This document shows positions 8,180 to 15,976 of a DNA stretch of 64,000 bases, one piece after another (within the stretch, counting starts at the first letter, position 1; each line of letters begins with the position of its first letter). The DNA is taken from contig NZ_VFPP01000001.1 of the NCBI RefSeq assembly GCF_006716745.1, forward strand, positions 2,542,001-2,606,000. The letters are read 5' to 3'. The notes under the pieces are model-generated. The model searched no databases. It saw only the letters and a program-made list of their open reading frames with translations, and was not told where the DNA came from. Both the position numbers and the translations under genes were made by a program. This DNA comes from Saccharothrix saharensis. GTDB lineage: Bacteria > Actinomycetota > Actinomycetes > Mycobacteriales > Pseudonocardiaceae.

Positions 8180-9532
8180 GTGATCAAACTCCTGCTCCCA
8201 CTGCTGCTCGTCGTGCCGCCACACGCCCACCAGCCGCACCGGGCGCTCGACTGGCAGCCGTGCCCCGGTGCCGGCGCGGTCGCCGAGTGCGCCGACCTGC
8301 CCGTGCCCGTGACCTCGTCCCGGACCATCACGCTGACGCTGGCCCGCCTGCCCGCGACCGGCCCGCGCCGGGGCTCGGTGCTGGTCAACTTCGGCGGGCC
8401 GCAAGGCGATCAGATCGCGATCCTGCGGTCCCGGCCGCAGGTCTTCGACCGGGTCCGCGAGTCGATGGACGTCGTCACGTGGGACCCGCGCGGCTACCCC
8501 GGCCTGAGCCGCCCCGCGCTGGCGTGCGACTGGTCGTTGCTGCGCACGCCCCGCTTCCCCGCCGACCAGGCCGGGTTCGACCGGCTCGTCGCGGCCAACC
8601 GCGAGCGCGGCGAGCGGTGCCGGGCCACCGACCCCGAGCTGTTCGACCGCATGGACTCCGGCAGCGACGCCCGTGACGTCGAGGCCATCCGGGTCGCGCT
8701 GGGCGAGCGGCGGGTGAACTTCATCGGCACCTCGTACGGCGGTGTGATCGCGCAGGCCTACGCGCGGCGGTACCCGCACCGGGTGCGCACGGTCTACGTC
8801 GACGGCACGGGGAACCACAGCACCCGTGACTGGGAACGGGAACTCGACGCCATCGCCCGGGACAACGAGGCGTTCGTCCGGCGGTTCCTGGACTGGGCCG
8901 GGGCGGACGTCGAGCGGCGCTGGCAGGCGTTGGTCGCCCGCGCCGACGCCGAACCGGTCCCGGCCCTCACCGCGAACACCGCCTACGACGGCACGCAGTT
9001 GCAGGCGCTCGCGTTCGGCAAGCTCCGGCGCCCGGCGCAGTGGGAGGAAGTCGTGCGGGCCATCGCGGCGGCCGAGGCGGGCGACGCGTCCGGTTTCGCA
9101 CCCGCGGCGGGCCGTGACCCGAACCCCGGGCTGCCCGGCGGCGGTGTGAAGGAGTGCCTGGACTTCCCGCACGCGGACTTCCCGCGGGTCACGCGCACCG
9201 TCGAGCGGCTGCGGCGGATCGCGCCGAACACCGGCGCGTCGTTCCCCCTGGCCTGGCACCTGCCGCTGACGTGCACGGGTTGGCCGACGCGGACGGCCAA
9301 CCCGCCCGCGCCGCTGCCGGTGGCGCTGCCGCCGTTCCTGGGTGCGGGCACCTGGCAGGACCACGCGGCCACGAAGCGGGTGACGGACCAGGTGCCGGGC
9401 AGCCGCACGATCTTCCACGACGGGCCCGGTCACAACCTGTTCGCGGGCATGATGAACGCGTGCGTGGTCGAGCACGTGAGCGCGTACGTCACCGAACGGC
9501 GGCTGCCACCCGCCGACGCCTCGTGCCCGTGA
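8180..9532 (+). CDS. Secreted alpha/beta hydrolase, tripeptidyl-aminopeptidase-like
   Basis: Exported alpha/beta-hydrolase of about 450 residues in the Streptomyces tripeptidyl aminopeptidase / SlpD-like family with a TAP-like C-terminal domain. A short hydrophobic N-terminus (VIKLLLPLLLVVPPHAHA-type) looks like a signal peptide. Oxyanion region VNFGGPQGD (residues 69-77), nucleophile elbow G-T-S185-Y-G, and catalytic histidine in the final block (DGPGHNLF). Conserved cysteines around residues 29, 37, 116 and 147 fit extracellular disulfides. Likely releases short peptides from protein N-termini outside the cell. An in-frame GTG nine bases upstream is an alternative start. Divergent from the preceding two-component system. 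Confidence 0.85.
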   Translation: MIKLLLPLLLVVPPHAHQPHRALDWQPCPGAGAVAECADLPVPVTSSRTITLTLARLPATGPRRGSVLVNFGGPQGDQIAILRSRPQVFDRVRESMDVVTWDPRGYPGLSRPALACDWSLLRTPRFPADQAGFDRLVAANRERGERCRATDPELFDRMDSGSDARDVEAIRVALGERRVNFIGTSYGGVIAQAYARRYPHRVRTVYVDGTGNHSTRDWERELDAIARDNEAFVRRFLDWAGADVERRWQALVARADAEPVPALTANTAYDGTQLQALAFGKLRRPAQWEEVVRAIAAAEAGDASGFAPAAGRDPNPGLPGGGVKECLDFPHADFPRVTRTVERLRRIAPNTGASFPLAWHLPLTCTGWPTRTANPPAPLPVALPPFLGAGTWQDHAATKRVTDQVPGSRTIFHDGPGHNLFAGMMNACVVEHVSAYVTERRLPPADASCP

Positions 9533-9547
9533 CCGCGCCGACAGGCC

Positions 9548-9931
9548 ATGATGTACGGCGTGGAGTCCACCCGTGTGGACCGCTGGCTGTGGGCGGTCCG
9601 GCTGACCAAGACCCGATCCGACGCGGCGGCGGCGTGCCGGGGCGGGCACGTGCGCGTCAACGACAAGCCGGCCAAGCCCGCCACGTCGGTGTCCCCTGGT
9701 GACGAAGTGCGTGCACGAGTGGGTGACACAACCCGGATCGTGGAAGTCGTCCGGGTGATCCAGAAACGCGTCGGCGCGGCGGACGCGGTCGGCTGCTTCC
9801 TCGACCGGACCCCGCCGCCGCCACCGCCGACCGAGGCCCCCGCGCCGGTCGCCCGGCGGGAACGCGGCGCGGGCCGGCCCACCAAGCGGGAACGGCGGGT
9901 GCTCGACAAGTTCCGCGGCGGGCAGTTCTGA
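9548..9931 (+). CDS. S4-domain RNA-binding protein (Hsp15-like)
   Basis: Small RNA-binding protein of 127 residues. The S4 domain occupies the N-terminal ~65 residues (VDRWLWAVRLTKTRSDAAAACRGGHVRVNDKPAKPATSVSPGDEV), as in Hsp15, which binds stalled 50S subunits carrying nascent chains. The basic C-terminal tail (RRERGAGRPTKRERRVLDKFRGGQF) follows a proline run and probably binds RNA non-specifically. Two adjacent ATGs and a GTG at 9560 are possible starts; homologues often begin at the last one. It follows the hydrolase gene by 15 bases and may be cotranscribed. Confidence 0.85.
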   Translation: MMYGVESTRVDRWLWAVRLTKTRSDAAAACRGGHVRVNDKPAKPATSVSPGDEVRARVGDTTRIVEVVRVIQKRVGAADAVGCFLDRTPPPPPPTEAPAPVARRERGAGRPTKRERRVLDKFRGGQF

Positions 9932-9933
9932 GC

Positions 9934-9960
9934 GCACGGGTCCGGGTGGCGGTCCCGTGC
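9934..9960 (+). terminator. Weak hairpin after the S4 gene
   Basis: GCACGGG and CCCGTGC form a 7-bp stem around a 13-base GC-rich loop just after the stop codon, without a U-run. A modest terminator candidate. Confidence 0.4.
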
Positions 9961-10106
9961 ACCCCTGGATGGCCCACCTGACCCTTGTTCCGTTCGGGTG
10001 AACCGAGCGATGTCCTCCTAACGGGGGATGGAGTCCAACCGATCAAGGAAAGGACGGCGTTCTCGCGTGAGCGGCCCGCACAGCCGCGGTGCGGTCGGGA
10101 GGTGCG

Positions 10107-11075
10107 GTGGCGCGCAAGCAGCGGGACGAGCGCAACGGGCGGGTCGGACTGGCCCGCTGGCGGCTGCGGGAGGGCGACTCGGCGGTGCTGGCGGGACGGT
10201 TGCCGGAGGCCGCCGACCTGTACGCGGTAGCCGCGTACGAGCTGGACGGCCTCGATCCCGGTGACCGTGAGGTCGCCACGCTGCTCGCGCACGCGTTGGC
10301 CGGTCACGGCCGGGTGGACGTGGAACTCGGCAACGCCCACCGCGCGCTGGAGACGTTGGCGAACGCTCTCGAGCTGGTCGAGCCGAACAGCGCGCTGCAC
10401 GCCACGGTGCTTTGTTGTCGCGCGTGCGCGTTGCGGGACACGGGGGCGGTGGACGACGCGCTCCGGGCGTTCACCGCCGCGTTGGCGATCCAACGGCAGG
10501 CGGACCGGACCGGTGAGGCGGTGGTCGGGACGCTCACCGAGCTGTCGCGCACGCTCCGGTCGCGCGGCGAGGTGCGTGCCGCCGAGCGTGCCGCTCGCGA
10601 GGCGGTCGAGGTGGCGGAGCGGATCGAGCCGGGCGGGTTCGCCGCCGGGGTCGGCCACCACGTCCTGCGGCAGGCGTTGGACGACCTCGGCCGGGCGGGG
10701 GAGGCGGAGGTGCACCTGGCGCGCAGCATCGATCTGTTGCTGAGGCACGCGCCTGCCGCGGTGGTGACGGCCGACGCGGTGGACCGGTGGTGCGAGGCGG
10801 CGTTGTCGCGGGAGGGTGCGAACGACGCCCTGCCTTGCGTGGACCGGCAGTTGGCCGTGATCGAGCCCCGGGCACCGGGCGCGCCGGTGGTGGGGGTGTT
10901 GCGGTTGTGGCGCGGGATCGGCTTGGCCGCCCTCGGCTCCGACGAGGCGGACGCGGAGGCGTGGCGCGAGTTCGCGCACGCCGAACGCGTGCTGGCCGGC
11001 CACCCCGACCAGGCGGCGCGGGTCGCCCGGGTCCGAGCCGAACGCGCCGCACTGCTCTCCCGCCACGCCCGATGA
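10107..11075 (+). CDS. Tetratricopeptide-repeat protein
   Basis: Predicted cytoplasmic all-helical protein of about 322 residues, made of TPR-like helix pairs: 'LRAFTAALAIQRQ...AVVGTLTELSRTLRSRGEVRAAERAAREAVEVAER' and 'LGNAHRALETLANALELVEPNSALHATVLCCRACALRDTGAVDDALRAF' are typical units. No DNA-binding, kinase or enzyme domain is visible, so it is probably a protein-protein scaffold. I chose the GTG at 10107 because GGGAGG lies just before it; a GTG at 10089 is also in frame. It stands alone, preceded by ~170 non-coding bases and followed by a long promoter-like gap. Confidence 0.7.
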   Translation: MARKQRDERNGRVGLARWRLREGDSAVLAGRLPEAADLYAVAAYELDGLDPGDREVATLLAHALAGHGRVDVELGNAHRALETLANALELVEPNSALHATVLCCRACALRDTGAVDDALRAFTAALAIQRQADRTGEAVVGTLTELSRTLRSRGEVRAAERAAREAVEVAERIEPGGFAAGVGHHVLRQALDDLGRAGEAEVHLARSIDLLLRHAPAAVVTADAVDRWCEAALSREGANDALPCVDRQLAVIEPRAPGAPVVGVLRLWRGIGLAALGSDEADAEAWREFAHAERVLAGHPDQAARVARVRAERAALLSRHAR

Positions 11076-11625
11076 TCCGCGCCGCGATCGACCTCACCGC
11101 GTCCGGGGCACCGCGCCGCCCGCGCCAATTCCACCCGAGTACTACTCGTGCCACTTGTCCGCAACAACGAAACACCCATTCCACATGAGCGAACCTCATG
11201 ATGCCGCCGGACGTTGCAATGCATTCGCCCAACCATTCAGAACCCCCCGACAGGCGACATATCGGACAGCGAACTGTCACCCACGGTAACCATCGTAGGC
11301 GAACATATTCCGCCTAGCACCGACTCGCGTCCGATAATTCCGCAGGCCTGCACCCGCTTTCGCAACTAAGGCTGTGACCTGGAGTAATATAACTGTAACA
11401 CTGTCTCGATCACCGGCCGTGGCGATCGGGAACGACACCGGGCACTCGCATTACCGGCCATTCGGACCACTATTGGCGGAAGCCCGAAGCGACCTGGTAC
11501 ACCGGTATTGCCGACCCACTCGACCGAGTGTGTGATGAGCCCGAAATCGGGCACGGCGCGCAACGCACCGGGGAGTTCGCGCTGCCGAAAAACCGGCGGG
11601 CACAAAATCCATGGGGGAATGTCCA
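11076..11625. other. Long AT-richer intergenic region, likely promoter region of the dehydrogenase gene
   Basis: About 550 bases without a credible gene; AT content is visibly higher than anywhere else in the window (for example GGAGTAATATAACTGTAACA near 11382). It contains small inverted repeats: TAGGCG-N9-CGCCTA (11296-11316), CACTCG-AC-CGAGTG (11517-11530) and a GCCCGA/TCGGGC hairpin (11539-11552). It ends with the GGGGGAA ribosome-binding site of the acyl-CoA dehydrogenase gene. The composition suggests a regulated promoter or a recent insertion edge; no terminal repeats or integrase were seen. Confidence 0.5.
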
Positions 11626-12915
11626 GTGAGCCTCGCGTCCCGAACGACCGGTTACTTCACCACGCCGCAGCACGAGCGGTTGCGCGCCGAGGTGCGCGCG
11701 TTCGCCGAGGCGGAGGTCGCGCCCGCGGTGGCGGGCATGGAGGAGTCCAAGGCCGTCCACACCGAGCTGTCCCGACTGATCGCGCGCCAGGGCTGGCTCG
11801 GCGTCACCGTCGACCCGGAGTACGGCGGCCTGGGCCTGGGCCACCTGGCCAAGACCATCATCATCGAGGAGCTGTCCCGCGTCAGCGGCGCGATGGGCGC
11901 GATGGTGCAGGCGTCCCAGCTCGGTGTCGCGAAGATCGTGCACTTCGGCAACGAGGAGCAGAAGCGGCACTGGTTGCCCCGGGTCGGCGACGGCCGGTGC
12001 CTGCCGACCATCGCGGTGACCGAGCCGGACGCGGGCGGGCACGTGCTCGGCATGTCCAGCACGGCGGAACGGGTCGGCGACGAGTACGTGCTCAACGGGC
12101 GCAAGGTGTTCGTGGGCAACAGCCACGTCGGCGACCTGCACGGGGTGGTGGTCCGCACCGGGCCCGGTTCCGGTGGGCTGTCCGCGTTCCTGGTGGAGTC
12201 GACCGCGCCGGGCTTCTCGCTCGCGCCGCACCGGCCCGCCATGGGCCTGCACGGCTTCAGCTTCGGCGAGCTGGTCTTCGAGGACTGCCGGGTGCCCGCG
12301 GCGAACCTGCTGGGCGCCGAGGGGGACGGCCTCGCCGTCGCGTACTCGTCCAGCGTCCTGTACGGGCGCCCCAACCTGACCGCGGTGTCGCTCGGCATCC
12401 ACCGCGCGATCGTGGAGCAGACCGTCGAGTTCGCCCGCGCCCACCGGCGGTACGGCAAGCCGCTGGCCGAGCTGCCCACCGTGAAGCAGAAGCTGGGGCA
12501 GATGCAGTCCCAGCTCATGACCGCGCGCCTGGCCGCCTACTACGCCGCGCACCAGCTCGACCAGGGCGCGCCGTGCGACGCGGACCTGATCAGCGCCAAG
12601 CTGCTCAACGTCGAGTCCTCTTTGGACTCGGCACGCACGGCGATGGAGATCCACGCCGCGTACGGGCTCGACCCCGGCCGCACGGTCGAGCGCCTGCTGC
12701 GCGACGCGAACCACATCTACTCCCCCGCCGGCACGTCGGACATCCAGCGGCTGCGACTGGCCGAGGTGGCTCTGGGCACCTACCAGGACCAGTGGTCGGC
12801 GCGGCTGGCCGACAAGCTGCGCGCGAGCAGCGTCGCCCTCGATCGGGTCACGCTCGTGGCGGGCGAGCCGGCGAACCTGCCGCTCGGCGAACCCGCGGTC
12901 GCGGCGGCCCGCTAA
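11626..12915 (+). CDS. Acyl-CoA dehydrogenase-like flavoenzyme
   Basis: 429 residues, the normal length for this FAD family. N-terminal helical domain with YGGLGLGHLAKTIIIEELSRVS, middle beta domain with TEPDAGGHVLGMSSTAERVGDEYVLNGRKVFVGNS (substrate and flavin contacts), and C-terminal domain with RRYGKPLAELPTVKQKLGQMQ. The usual catalytic-base motif Y-E-G-T near the C-terminus is replaced by IYSPAGTSDIQRL, so the glutamate at that site is missing and two residues are inserted; the base may lie elsewhere, as in isovaleryl-CoA dehydrogenases, or the reaction may differ. The GTG at 11626 is preferred to an ATG at 11611 because GGGGGAA is correctly spaced. Possibly acts on a carrier-bound natural-product intermediate; unproven. 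Confidence 0.83.
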   Translation: MSLASRTTGYFTTPQHERLRAEVRAFAEAEVAPAVAGMEESKAVHTELSRLIARQGWLGVTVDPEYGGLGLGHLAKTIIIEELSRVSGAMGAMVQASQLGVAKIVHFGNEEQKRHWLPRVGDGRCLPTIAVTEPDAGGHVLGMSSTAERVGDEYVLNGRKVFVGNSHVGDLHGVVVRTGPGSGGLSAFLVESTAPGFSLAPHRPAMGLHGFSFGELVFEDCRVPAANLLGAEGDGLAVAYSSSVLYGRPNLTAVSLGIHRAIVEQTVEFARAHRRYGKPLAELPTVKQKLGQMQSQLMTARLAAYYAAHQLDQGAPCDADLISAKLLNVESSLDSARTAMEIHAAYGLDPGRTVERLLRDANHIYSPAGTSDIQRLRLAEVALGTYQDQWSARLADKLRASSVALDRVTLVAGEPANLPLGEPAVAAAR

Positions 12916-13880
12916 CGCGTCGACGCCGGGCCCTCCGCCGACCGGGGGGCCCGGCCACCGCGCGGCTCACCCAGCTTCACCGCCACCACGCCGCCGAGGA
13001 TCGACGCGCCGCCGGCCAGTTGGACGGGACCGGGTGCTTCGCCGAGGAGCAGCCACGCGAACACCAGCGCCATCACGACCTCGGTCAACGCCACGAACGA
13101 CGCCAGCCGCGAGCCCAGCCGCCTGGTCGCGGCGATGCCGGCGACGTACGCCAGGGCCGCCGTCACCACGCCCAGCGCGAGCAGCGGCGGCCACCACGCC
13201 ACGGTGAACCCGTCGAACGCGACCGGCTCCGCCGACACCGAGAACCCGACGATCCCGACCGCGCCCGCGAGCACCAGCACGACGCCGCCCACCAGCAGCC
13301 CACCCGCGGCCAGCACCACGCCCGGCAGCCCGTCCGCGTCCCGCGCGTTGAGCACGAAGTACACCGCCGCGCCCACCATCGCGGCCAACGCCCACAGCAC
13401 GCCGACGGCGCTGACCCGCGCACCGGACACCACGTCGAGCACCAGCAGCAACCCGAGCAGGCCCAGCACGCCGCCGAGCGCGGTCAGCCGGGTCGGTCGC
13501 TGACCGTGCCGCAGCCACAGCCAGCCGACCACGGCCACCGGCGCGGTGTACTCGACCAGCAGGGCGACCCCGACCTCCATGTGCGCCACGGCGTTGAAGA
13601 AGGCGAGCTGGCAGCCCGCGACCGCGACCAGCCCGTAGGCCGTGATCAACGGCGCGGTCCGGCGCAGCAGGGACCACCGGCCGCGCAGCGCGACGGCCGC
13701 GATCGGCGTCAGCACGGCGGCGGCCAACAGCACCCGGGCCGCCACCGCGGCCGCCGACGACCAGCCCGCGTCCATCAGCCCGCGCGCCAGCGGTCCGGAC
13801 AACCCGAAGGACGACGCCGACAGCAGTGCGAAGCCCAACCCGGCCCGCACCCGCCCGCCCACCTGCGTGTCATGTGTCAT
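12912..13880 (-). CDS. EamA/RhaT-family (DMT) exporter
   Basis: Ten-helix membrane transporter of the drug/metabolite superfamily, 322 residues, made of two EamA halves (first half ending near LGLLLVLDVVSG, second starting near GVLWALAAMVGAAVYFVLNARDA). The second half carries ALAYVAGIAATRRLGSRLASFVALTEVVMALVFAWLLLGE, the most conserved part of the family. Likely exports an amino acid or small metabolite. Start ATG at 13880; an ATG nine bases upstream is possible. It is divergent from the CGNR regulator gene with only 48 bases between, sharing an inverted repeat, so the regulator probably controls it. Confidence 0.87.
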   Translation of the reverse strand: MTHDTQVGGRVRAGLGFALLSASSFGLSGPLARGLMDAGWSSAAAVAARVLLAAAVLTPIAAVALRGRWSLLRRTAPLITAYGLVAVAGCQLAFFNAVAHMEVGVALLVEYTAPVAVVGWLWLRHGQRPTRLTALGGVLGLLGLLLVLDVVSGARVSAVGVLWALAAMVGAAVYFVLNARDADGLPGVVLAAGGLLVGGVVLVLAGAVGIVGFSVSAEPVAFDGFTVAWWPPLLALGVVTAALAYVAGIAATRRLGSRLASFVALTEVVMALVFAWLLLGEAPGPVQLAGGASILGGVVAVKLGEPRGGRAPRSAEGPASTR

Positions 13881-13898
13881 TGTCGCCATGACCCATGA
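13870..13898. promoter_or_regulatory. Inverted-repeat operator between EamA and CGNR genes
   Basis: TCATGTGTCAT, a 7-base spacer, then ATGACCCATGA: 11-base arms with one mismatch. The left arm overlaps the EamA start codon. A further CCCATGACA occurs at the start of the CGNR gene (about 13941). Most likely the binding site of the CGNR regulator acting on both divergent genes. Confidence 0.5.
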
Positions 13899-13928
13899 CG
13901 CTATGGACCGGGTCGGTAATCTGTCAAC

Positions 13929-14459
13929 ATGGTTTTCACCCATGACACGACGGCGTCGCTGATCGCCGCGGTCGCCCTGGTGAACTCGGCCGAAGAGCCG
14001 GACACGATGACCGACCCGGACCGGCTCGACGCGTTCTTCGCCGAGCACGGCTACACCGGCTCGCACACCCGCGACGAGGCCGAGCTGGCGGCCGTCCGAG
14101 CGCTGCGCGCCCCGCTGCGCCGGCTGCTGACCAGCGACCGCGACACCGCCGTGGCGCTGGTGAACGACGTGCTGGCCCGGCACCGGGCGGTGCCGCAACT
14201 CGTGCGGCACGACGGGTTCGACTACCACCTGCACGCCACCGACCCCGCCGCGCCGCTCGCCGACCGGATCGAGGTGGAGACCGCGATGGCGATGGTCGAC
14301 GTGATCCGCGCCGACGAGCTGAGCCGCCTGTCGGTGTGCGCGGACGACACGTGCGGCGGGCTCGTGCTCGACCTGTCCCGCAACCGCTCGCGCCGCTACT
14401 GCAGCACGGCGTGCGGCAACCGGATCGCCGTCGCGGCCTACCGCGCCCGCAAGGGCTGA
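13929..14459 (+). CDS. CGNR zinc-finger / ABATE-domain regulator
   Basis: 176-residue protein of the ABATE + CGNR family of actinobacterial stress-linked putative transcription regulators. The N-terminal ABATE-type helical domain (residues ~5-125) is followed by the C-terminal CGNR zinc finger, with paired cysteines in CADDTCGG and RRYCSTACGNR. The C-x4-C and C-x3-C spacing fits zinc binding, and the finger is thought to bind DNA. Divergent from the EamA exporter, with which it shares an inverted repeat. It lies just upstream of the metallophore-like operon but is separated from it by 144 bases containing that operon's own control site. Confidence 0.85.
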   Translation: MVFTHDTTASLIAAVALVNSAEEPDTMTDPDRLDAFFAEHGYTGSHTRDEAELAAVRALRAPLRRLLTSDRDTAVALVNDVLARHRAVPQLVRHDGFDYHLHATDPAAPLADRIEVETAMAMVDVIRADELSRLSVCADDTCGGLVLDLSRNRSRRYCSTACGNRIAVAAYRARKG

Positions 14460-14546
14460 ACCCCCTCACCCGACGACCGCCGACGAAGGGAGCGCCAGTC
14501 GACCCCGGTGAGCCACATCACCCGGATGGCGGCCACGCGGCCGGAC

Positions 14547-14561
14547 TGATAATGATTACCA
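14547..14561 (+). promoter_or_regulatory. Zur-like (zinc-repressor) operator before the 11-gene operon
   Basis: TGATAATGATTACCA is a 7-1-7 inverted repeat with one mismatched pair (TGATAAT against TGGTAAT). It is one base away from the perfect palindrome TGATAATGATTATCA, the kind of site used by actinobacterial Zur. It does not resemble the TTAGGTTAG-type site of the iron regulators IdeR/DtxR. Its GATAAT could also be the -10 element, so a bound repressor would block the promoter. It lies 43 bases before the ATP-grasp gene start, the AT-richest spot in this intergenic region. Confidence 0.62.
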
Positions 14562-14603
14562 TTCCCTCAGTCCCCGGTCCGACGCCCCTTCGGAGGAGCA
14601 CGC

Positions 14604-15860
14604 GTGGCGCACTTGTTGATGATCGAGAGCTGGGTGGGCGCGATGAGTTCGTTGCTGCCACGGGCGATCCACGAGTCCGGCCACCGGTTCACCTTCCTCA
14701 CCCGGGACCTGCGGCACTACCTGCGCGCCGCGCCCGCGCACCCGCACCCGTTGCTGGCGGCGGACAACGTGCTCACCGCGGAGACCAACGACGTGCCCGC
14801 GCTGCTGTCCTACGCGGAGCGGTTGCACGGCGTGCTGGCGTTCGACGGCGTGATCTCCTCGTGCGACTACTACCTGTCCACGGTCGCCGCCGTCGCCGCC
14901 CACCTCGGCCTGCCCGGACCGGACCCGCTGGCCGTCGAACGCGCCTACCGCAAGGACCTCACGCGCACGACCACCTCGGCGGCGGGCGTGCCCGGTCCCC
15001 GGTTCGCGCTGACCCGGGACTGGCCCGCCACCGCGAAGGCCGCCGCCGAGCTGGGTTACCCGCTGGTGGTCAAGCCGGTCGACCTGTGCGCGGGGATGCA
15101 CGTGCGGGAGGTGCGCGACGAGGCCGCGCTGCGCGAGGCGTACCAGGCGCTGGAAGCGTTCCCGGTCAACGCGCGCGGCCAGGAGCGGGTGCCGACCGTG
15201 CTGCTGGAGGAGCTGCTCGTCGGCCCCGAGGTGAGCGTCGAGACGGTGACGGCGGCCGGGACGACCTACGTGATCGGGGTGACCGACAAGAGCCTGGCCG
15301 GGCGGCCGTGGTTCGTGGAGAGCGGCCACATGTTCCCGGCGGCGTTGAGCGATGCCGACCGCGGCGCGGCCGTGGACACCGCCGTGAGCGCGATCGAAGC
15401 GCTGGGCCTGGACCACGCCGTCGCGCACACCGAGGTCAAGCTGACCGCCGACGGCCCCCGCCTGATCGAGGTCAACCCGCGCCCGGCGGGCAACCGGATC
15501 ACCGAGCTGGTCCGCCGGGTGACCGGGATCGACCTGCCTTCGGTGTTCGCCGACCTCGCCGTGGGCCGTCAGCCGGACCTGCGCGCCCGGGAGACGGGTG
15601 TGGGCAGTGCCGCCATCTCGTTCCTGCTGCCGCCGCGCGCCGGTGTGGTGGCCGGGATCGACGGCGTCGAGGCCTTGGCCGCCGACCCGGAGGTGGTCGA
15701 CTGGGCCGCCAAGCCCGCGGGCCACCGCGCCGGCGAGCCGACCAGCAACAACAGCTACCTCGGGCACGTCATGGTGACGTCGCCGGACGGTGACGCGCGC
15801 ACCCGCGCCGAGCGGGTCGTCGGCGCGCTGGACGTGCGCTACGCGGAGCCCGTCGCGTGA
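14604..15860 (+). CDS. ATP-grasp ligase (amino-acid / dipeptide ligase type)
   Basis: First gene of the operon; 418 residues. Predicted carboxylate-amine ligase that activates an acid with ATP as acyl phosphate and joins it to an amine, as in BacD or carnosine synthase. ATP-grasp features: lysine in YPLVVKPVDLCAGMHVREV (glycine-rich lid), acidic pair in VLLEELLVGPEVSVE, and the metal site VKLTADGPRLIEVNPRPAGN (E and N ligate Mg2+), followed by the typical DLAVGRQPDL tail. GTG start with GGAGGAG 6 bases upstream. Neighbouring epimerase and PLP enzyme suggest it makes a small peptide from unusual amino acids. Substrates unknown. The gene is translationally linked to what follows. Confidence 0.85.
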   Translation: MAHLLMIESWVGAMSSLLPRAIHESGHRFTFLTRDLRHYLRAAPAHPHPLLAADNVLTAETNDVPALLSYAERLHGVLAFDGVISSCDYYLSTVAAVAAHLGLPGPDPLAVERAYRKDLTRTTTSAAGVPGPRFALTRDWPATAKAAAELGYPLVVKPVDLCAGMHVREVRDEAALREAYQALEAFPVNARGQERVPTVLLEELLVGPEVSVETVTAAGTTYVIGVTDKSLAGRPWFVESGHMFPAALSDADRGAAVDTAVSAIEALGLDHAVAHTEVKLTADGPRLIEVNPRPAGNRITELVRRVTGIDLPSVFADLAVGRQPDLRARETGVGSAAISFLLPPRAGVVAGIDGVEALAADPEVVDWAAKPAGHRAGEPTSNNSYLGHVMVTSPDGDARTRAERVVGALDVRYAEPVA

Positions 15861-15976
15861 CCGCGCGACCGGACCGACCCGCCGCCCCGCCGGACGCGCA
15901 CCACGTGGGACCTGTCGCACCACCGAACCGACCCGCTCGCACGCCGCACCTCCGCCACGCCGGAGGTGGCGCGTGA
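15857..15976 (+). CDS. Possible small His/Pro-rich ORF bridging two operon genes
   Basis: A 39-codon frame opens with GTG inside the stop of the ATP-grasp gene (GTGA) and closes with TGA inside the start of the DUF364 gene (again GTGA). It fills the only sizeable gap in the front part of the operon. The peptide is rich in proline, arginine and histidine (VTARPDRPAAPPDAHHVGPV at its start, five histidines in total). Third-position GC is about 77%, lower than the >90% of neighbours, which argues against strong coding selection. It may simply be a coupling frame keeping ribosomes moving across the gap. Confidence 0.25.
   Translation: MTARPDRPAAPPDAHHVGPVAPPNRPARTPHLRHAGGGA

Noticed and set aside
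7028-9937. Very long minus-strand open frame of about 970 codons
   Set aside because: Only the part from 8089 downward reads as a histidine kinase. The rest is an antisense shadow of the plus-strand hydrolase and S4 genes, giving low-complexity Arg/Gly/Val peptide.
11366-11605. Minus-strand 79-codon frame in the AT-rich leader
   Set aside because: No ribosome site, codon use unlike neighbours, and no similarity to any family I know.
13929-14459. Including the CGNR regulator in the metallophore operon
   Set aside because: It is separated by 144 bases holding the operon's own control site, and it pairs naturally with the divergent EamA gene.
14547-14561. Iron-regulator (IdeR/DmdR or Fur) box instead of a Zur box
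   Set aside because: It lacks the TTAGGTTAGSCTAACCTAA pattern of actinobacterial iron regulators; a Fur-type reading cannot be fully excluded but Fur proteins in this group act mainly on oxidative-stress genes.
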